64,000 nt of DNA, taken from assembly GCA_033032865.1 (NCBI GenBank), contig JAWHQI010000278.1, positions 806,001 to 870,000 on the forward strand, written 5' to 3'. A program made the position numbers and the translations under genes. Source of the DNA: Dactylorhiza incarnata. Its lineage: Eukaryota; Streptophyta; Magnoliopsida; Asparagales; Orchidaceae. Under the pieces are notes generated by a model, which saw nothing but the letters and a program-made list of their open reading frames with translations, did not search any database and was not told the DNA's origin. The number at the start of each line of letters is the position of its first letter. The first letter of the stretch is position 1. Shown piece after piece: positions 58,578 to 64,000 of this stretch.

Positions 58578-59533
58578 TTATAAATTGTTAAATTGTGCTC
58601 CCCCTACTTAAGTGTTCCCCCTTAGTGTATGCTCTCATAGAGTAGATTTATGCTCCCCCTTAATTTAGTGAATCATACTCCTTTAATCATTAAGATTTAT
58701 CATATTATTCTCCACCTTTTGTTATTAGCAAAAGAGGGTGGAGTGAAACAAAACTAGAATGGAGAAGACAAAAGTTGGAACATAACTAAGAAAGGATTAT
58801 GAGTTTTATGTAAACATAAAGTAAATCATGATCGAGCTAAGGGAGAGAGTAGCACAGCGGAAAAAGGATATGATAAGCATGAAAGAACAAGACACATTCC
58901 ATGTTTTTACAAAAGTAATTCTACCACTTGCTTTTCAAGGAATTTTGAAAACATACTACTTGTTGAAAGAGATGCAATATAGTTTGACAAGCACAACTGA
59001 AGAAAAACAACTTAGAAGTAATCATGAGAAAGCATGGTAAAAGAAATACATGATCAAATTAGAAATGCAGAAAATAAAATAAAATAACTAAGAGTAGTAT
59101 TTTTGTTTATAGTTTGACCATTCCAATAATATGTCTAGACTCTTCACATTTGAGCATTAACTTTGAAATTTTTTATAACAATAGGCAAACATGATTTAAC
59201 ATATTCAAAAAGATAATAGCTACAATGTAACTAATTCGTATTTTAAGTAAAGAAAATATTGTAAAAATCATGCATTGCAATCTAGTGCTTTTACTTAAGT
59301 TTTTAGAGAATTATGTAATTTTACATTAGGATCCAATTCTCATGAGTAGAAGCTTTATGAAAAACAATAATGTGTGCATAAGATGTTTTGATAAAAGTAT
59401 ACAAGTGAAATAATCGAAATACAAGACATATGTAATGAAATAGTAACAACAATATTAAGATTGTAATCTTATAATTACTTTCACACATCAATTTTAGAAT
59501 AAAATTTCAAAGCGCATTTCATGAGTACAACTA

Positions 59534-59760
59534 CCAAGGTGCTTTGCCCACACAATGCTCATTAAGACTTATCAAGGAGCGAAGTATTGCTTGGGGGATC
59601 ACATAAGCACTTTTATTAATTTTTATTTTTCGTGATCTGGTGTACAAGTAGAAGTAAAAAAATGAATGTATTTGCACAAGACACTTTACAATTCTTTCCA
59701 AGGTGCTCAACCTCACAATGTTCATTAAGACTTATCAGGAGGGTGAGTAATGATTAGTGG
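59534..59760 (-). other. Paired modules M2 (D)
   Basis: The module at 59534-59594 is again exactly 61 nt with the CCAAG/CTTGG base. The partner at 59698-59760 keeps GAGGTT and the CTGATAAGTCTTAATG loop but has lost the CCAAG strand. Confidence 0.6.
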
Positions 59761-60820
59761 AGTTATCTTTGGCATTTTATTTCATTAAATTTTTTTAAGT
59801 TTGGGCCAAAGGTCTCTGAATTCACTTATTGTTGCAAACATGAACAATATTGAAATAACACTTCTATGTGTGCAAGAAATTTATTGTTTGAAAGATGGTG
59901 TAGGTAATTTAGACATACAACTTAATATGTTAAAAACTATTACACTACACAATCATGCAAGACTAAGATTATGAGCACATGTAGATTACCAAAATAGTGA
60001 GTGAATATATATCATTGATTAGCATAAAACATTACTCATACTTAGAGGCATGCTAGGCAATCATACACAATTTTCTATAGACTATTTCATTGCACATAAT
60101 CAGATTAAGGTCAAGGCATGAAGATGAACCAATGTTTATGAAATTTGAAATTAAAATTAGACATTGAAGACAATCTTTAAGTGTATGCCTAATAGATTTT
60201 GACTATTTGAAACAAAATAACTAAGATGTTTGCTCTTGTGAAGTCATATAGTCAAACCATAATTTTGTAAATATAAAAAAAAACAAATGACAAAAACATA
60301 TTTTTGAGCATTTTGATTTATTTAATTTTTTTTTGTATTTTGGAATAAAATTAACAAATTAAGAACAAAATAATTTGAACTCAGAGAAAATAAACTGAGA
60401 AAATTCATTGGAAAAATACCAGGAATATTATATAAAAAACAGAATTTCAATATGGCCAAAAGAGCTAACGCCTGGCGTTGACTACTCAACGCCCAATCAG
60501 AACACTATTTTTTGAGATTTTTGAAAAAAAAATCTTTGGAATATGGAGTATGTATATAGACCTTCTCAGTGTAGAAATTTCAGAGAATTTGGAGAGGGTT
60601 TGAAGGCTCATTAAACATGTTTTTCTTTGTTTTAAAAGATGGTTTATATTTTATTGGGTTTTAAAAACTTGTGTTTTACAAGATCATTAAAGCTCAAAAA
60701 TGATAAAAATATACAAAACACAAGATAAACATGTTCAATCAACCCCAAGACTGCATGAATAATATAATCATAAAGAGTGCATGCAAAATATGATATAGGT
60801 ATGTCCTAGATTATAATACC

Positions 60821-61058
60821 CTAACCATATGCCTACACACTAGCCCCGTACTAAGTGACAGATGGGCATGATACGTTGCACACATGCTGTAGGTTGGGGT
60901 GTTAATCTCATACGCACACACTAAAGAACGCTCAACCTAGCACTCTTTCCCCCAGTGCCTCGCAAGGCCCCACTAGAACCCTCCCCGATTAAGGACAAGA
61001 CATGACTTAGAGGTTAGGTCATCTAATGCATACAATCCTATGCCCTCTCTATTGTGAG
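60821..61058 (-). other. GC-rich conserved block M3 (D)
   Basis: It aligns with A1 M3 over its whole length although most of D has diverged beyond alignment by eye. The hairpin is CTAGT-GGG-GCCT-TGCG-AGGC-ACTGG; the C-to-U change gives a G-U pair, so the stem survives. Confidence 0.6.
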
Positions 61059-62485
61059 ACACATAATAGGAGTGAATGATCATGGACATCCTAACCACTG
61101 TGTCCTATGGAATCAATTTATAAATTATGGCTTTTATGAGAGATTGATTTTTAATTATTGTTCATTTTAAAACCACATAGTCATCGTGAATTTTTAACTT
61201 TCAAGTTTTCTATTTTAAAATAATTCATTATGGCAAAATGAGATAACTAGCATGAATAATATTTATTAGATGTTAATGTTAGAATGATGAGTTTGCGAGC
61301 AATGTTATGCCATAAGATTAATAGAGTTAATGTTGCATGTATTCAAAAATAGTATTTCAATTTTTAAACATAGAATAAAGTGATGATTCTATTTGATTTG
61401 CTCTTATTAGTATAAAGATGATTCTAGGGTTTACATATAGGTGAGATACATGTACACACAAATCATATTTCATTCATATTATCATGATCACAAACTATAT
61501 GTTGGAAGCAAAGGATCTTTTGTTGTTATGTTTCATATTTGAGTTAAAAGATCTTTTGATTTTGTATGATTATTATAGACGATAATTAGTTTAAACACAT
61601 AGAAATTTAGGTACTCATAATTTTTATTCATAATTATGTAGGTGAAATATGTAAAACAATTCATATTCATCCTTTTTCAAAATATTTTAGAGTAAGATTG
61701 TGAGGTGAATAATGAATATAGTGAGAAACTATTTCTGGTTATTTTGAAATGTTTTTGTAAATTTTTCCTTTGAATTTTTGAATATTCACCAAGACATATA
61801 TATAATTTTCTTGACTTTCAAATTTCATTGTTCTATTTTTCTTTAACATAACATCTCATGGTATAACTAGCATATCCATTGATTTCTACTTATAGTAAGT
61901 GATGATGCTAGATGAAAAGTTATGATAACAAGATGCAATGTTATGTAAAGATTGCAAGCATATGATATATTTGCATATATTCAACATGGAGCTTCAACCT
62001 AATTGTTCATAGACCTAGAATGATGTGATTTAATCTTGTGAGTTATTTTCAATAAGTATAAGGTTGATTCTAAGGCTTATACAAGTAAGATACATGCAAA
62101 AATTAGTGAACCACATTTCATAAAGACACACCTACCATGACATGAAGTTATGATACCATCATATAAATCATAATTCCTAAGTATGATAAAAGTAGTTGAT
62201 TTAAGATAGTTCTTGATAGATCATGAATTATGATATATGATTATAGAGAATTTTAGCATCGAATATCACAAGATCATGGTGGTGATTGTGAATTCAATAT
62301 TCATTCTTTTAGGTTATGACAATATGTTCTTTCAATATAACTTTTGTGATTTTCTTTTTAAATATAATTTTCTTGAAAGTACAAGATAATGATAGTTTTC
62401 TTTTTCGGTCATTGCAAGAATACGCATAAGTCTATAATTAATTTGATCTTTGCTAGGATTTAGTTGGACTTAGCAATTTAGAGTG

Positions 62486-62577
62486 GATCTTGGACTTCCC
62501 GAGTTCTACCCTGTGAAGAGTTCGCGCCGGTACTAGGAGGTGTATTGGGGTGACATCCCAAATCTCCGTTTCATAAG
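62486..62577 (-). other. Conserved structured module M1 (D)
   Basis: P2 is GGAG/CTCC instead of GGTG/CACC, a double change that keeps pairing. P3 TGGG/CCCA, TAGTACC and CGGGAAGTCCAAGATC are kept. P1 is weak. Confidence 0.6.
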
Positions 62578-62984
62578 ATATTTAAGTGTTATTGGTTGCT
62601 GTCCATACTTAATATTTAAAAATTTATAGACTCAACATTTTCCGAAAGAGAACAATTGAAGTTCATGATTTTATTAATTTAGATAAATATCTCATAACAA
62701 ATTTAGAATTTGATTTATATGGATAATATAAGATATTTATAAGCAATGAATATAAGAAAGATAGATAGGTCATCAAAACAAAATGTGACTTTGAATTTTG
62801 ATCGATTTGATTTATAAACACATTAAGCTTTAAGATATAAAATCATATTTCCAATAATATATATGACGACCATGACATGATAGCTTTAAACAAAAAATAA
62901 AGAAGACATTGAAACATATCATGAAGTAAAAATTTGTATATTTCATTTTGAAAGGATTCTACTTCATGCATTTGATGATGATAC

Positions 62985-63480
62985 CTAATGAATAAGAGTT
63001 TTAAGTATCCAAAGGGGACCAAGTGTGGTGGTTCCTTTGGGTACCCAAATATAACGTGTTGGATTTTGGGGAGATAGTGATGAATGAGTCCTTTCATGTG
63101 AAGTTAATGTTTCATTTTTAACTTTGGACCTACATTCAAACCTTGGTTTAATGTTATTTTTGTGTATCAAATTTCCATTGTGATTATTTTTATTTTGAAG
63201 ATTATAATTGCAATGATTATTGAAAATATTGTTCATAGACAATTTGTGTAATTTTAATTTCAAGTTGGAGAAACATGATTTTGTAAATGATGGTGATTTG
63301 GATTTTGATTTACAAAAACTTTGTGTTTCTTACTCACATTATTAGGCTTAGTTAAGATATTCATATTCTATTCAACTTGCTTTTAGATATTGCTTGATAT
63401 TGTGAATTTGTGTGTTGTAAATTTTTATTCATAATTTTCATAAGCAAGTTGATATTGTGAGTTTTTGATTTTTTTCATAA
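62985..63480 (-). pseudogene. Gag-like C-terminal fragment (D)
   Basis: The - strand frame from 63263 reads KLHKLSMNNIFNNH, NNIKPRFECRSKVKNETLTSHERTH and YIWVPKG...GPLWILKTLIH, the family A gag tail. Upstream to about 63480 more gag sequence is recognisable (KKNLQHTN-like, AKSKSKLNR-like) but out of frame. The coiled coil and head are absent, replaced by the minisatellite. Non-functional. Confidence 0.7.
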
Positions 63481-63630
63481 GCAAGTGAAAAAATGCGCGC
63501 TCGGGCGAAATATGCGCGCGCGAGCGAAATATTCACTCTCGGGCGGAAAAATGCGCGCACGAGAGGAAAAATGCGCGCCCCGTCGAAAAATCCGCTCTTC
63601 GGCGAAATATGCGCCCATAGGCGAACAACA
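63481..63630. repeat. CpG-rich minisatellite of GCGCGCTCGGGCGAAA type
   Basis: About six degenerate units of 22-26 bp alternate ATGCGCGC with CGGGCGAAAT or CGGGCGGAAAA, starting exactly where D gag homology ends. The - strand is open over it without being a likely gene. Confidence 0.7.
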
Positions 63631-64000
63631 GAGTTGACGTCATGGACTTTTTGAGATAGTTGTGGGTGCACTGGTAGGTGTGGGAATTGCGAATGAAGAC
63701 GCCACGAGGTCGGAATTGAGGGAAACATATTTCTTTTTGAGATGGCTGCTGAACGCTGAAATTGAAATTGTCAATTGAATTCCAATTTCAATGCTCCAAT
63801 TTCGACCTAAGGATCGGACCCTTAATTCTTCTTCCCTCTCTTCTCCCGTTCATGCCCTGGCAAACCACCTCCCGCCAATCGCCCTACGACAGTTACACTT
63901 ACAGTTATGCACAAATCTAGAAGCACAGAACACCATTCAACGCCGTTTGTCATAACACCCCAGACGTGCATTCCACGCACCCTCATAGTCGCGCTCGTCT
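63631..64000. other. Unassigned DNA at the right edge
   Basis: The base composition is more balanced than in the D interior. A perfect 10-bp foldback attgaaattg/caatttcaat lies at 63761-63770 and 63783-63792. I recognise no gene, LTR terminus or transposon protein. It may be the start of host DNA or another element leader. Confidence 0.4.

Larger units (their letters stand above)
53320..63480 (-). mobile_element. Interior of element D (family A relative), split by E
   Basis: Parts 53320-53441 and 58578-63480 together hold, in - strand order, the gag C-terminal part, M1, M3, the M2 pair and the polypurine region. M3 thus sits between M1 and M2, whereas in family A it follows M2. The rest is AT-rich and gene-free, with GCTCCCCCT runs (58600-58660) as in A. 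A module of about 180 bp seems present twice (about 61280-61460 and 61920-62110). The 5' half of gag and the 5' LTR are missing beyond 63480. Confidence 0.75.

Noticed and set aside
63438..63728. 96-codon ORF at the right edge as a gene
   Set aside because: It crosses the minisatellite, giving ARAYFARARIFS-type low-complexity peptide, and shows no known domain.

Overview
The window is AT-rich, repeat-dense plant nuclear DNA, almost certainly from a flowering plant. The evidence is plant-type LTR retrotransposons: Ty1/copia gag and pol, chromovirus-like and Athila-like Ty3/gypsy parts, primer-binding sites matching initiator tRNA-Met and tRNA-Asp, a hAT-type MITE, and a putative-gypsy-type-transposon (PF04195-like) gene. 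I found no convincing host gene. Nearly every base can be assigned to mobile elements inserted into one another. The species cannot be named from the sequence.

Layout. 1-6302: the 3' part of a gag-only copia-like element (family A, copy A1, + strand). 6303-6672: a hairpin-rich junction. 6673-19538: two more family A copies (A2, A3, - strand) sharing a middle LTR (internal, LTR 11749-12770, internal, LTR 18512-19538). 19539-21005: an unrelated LTR fragment (F). 21006-22125 and 36640-36957: pieces of an old gypsy element (G). G is split by an Athila-like gag-only element (C, 22126-36639, duplication CTCTT), which is itself split by a complete family A copy (A4, 22629-31053, duplication TCGAT). 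36958-41601: a chromovirus-like element (H) with broken pol. 41602-44520: LTR and pol of a copia element (I). 44541-45475: a gag fragment (J). 45476-51503: element K with two decayed multi-exon genes and minisatellites. 51504-63480: element D, a divergent relative of family A, whose LTR holds a 665-bp hAT MITE and whose interior holds a gag-only copia element (E, 53442-58577, duplication TTATA). 63481-64000: a CpG-rich minisatellite and unassigned DNA.

How the parts work together. A, C, D and E keep at most a gag-like gene plus the cis signals for reverse transcription (LTR, primer-binding site, polypurine tract). They would need enzymes from other elements; the pol genes in this window (H, I, G) are all broken.

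Most interesting signal. The roughly 4-kb 'empty' interior of family A and its relative D carries a fixed series of conserved, apparently structured modules. M1 is about 90 nt, occurs six times, and is also present in the unrelated gypsy-type element C. M2 is a pair of stem-loops; nine of ten copies are exactly 61 nt. M3 is a GC-rich block of about 240 bp. Several stems show compensatory base changes between copies. This suggests a conserved RNA system in gag-only retrotransposons, possibly for packaging, dimerisation, translation or export.
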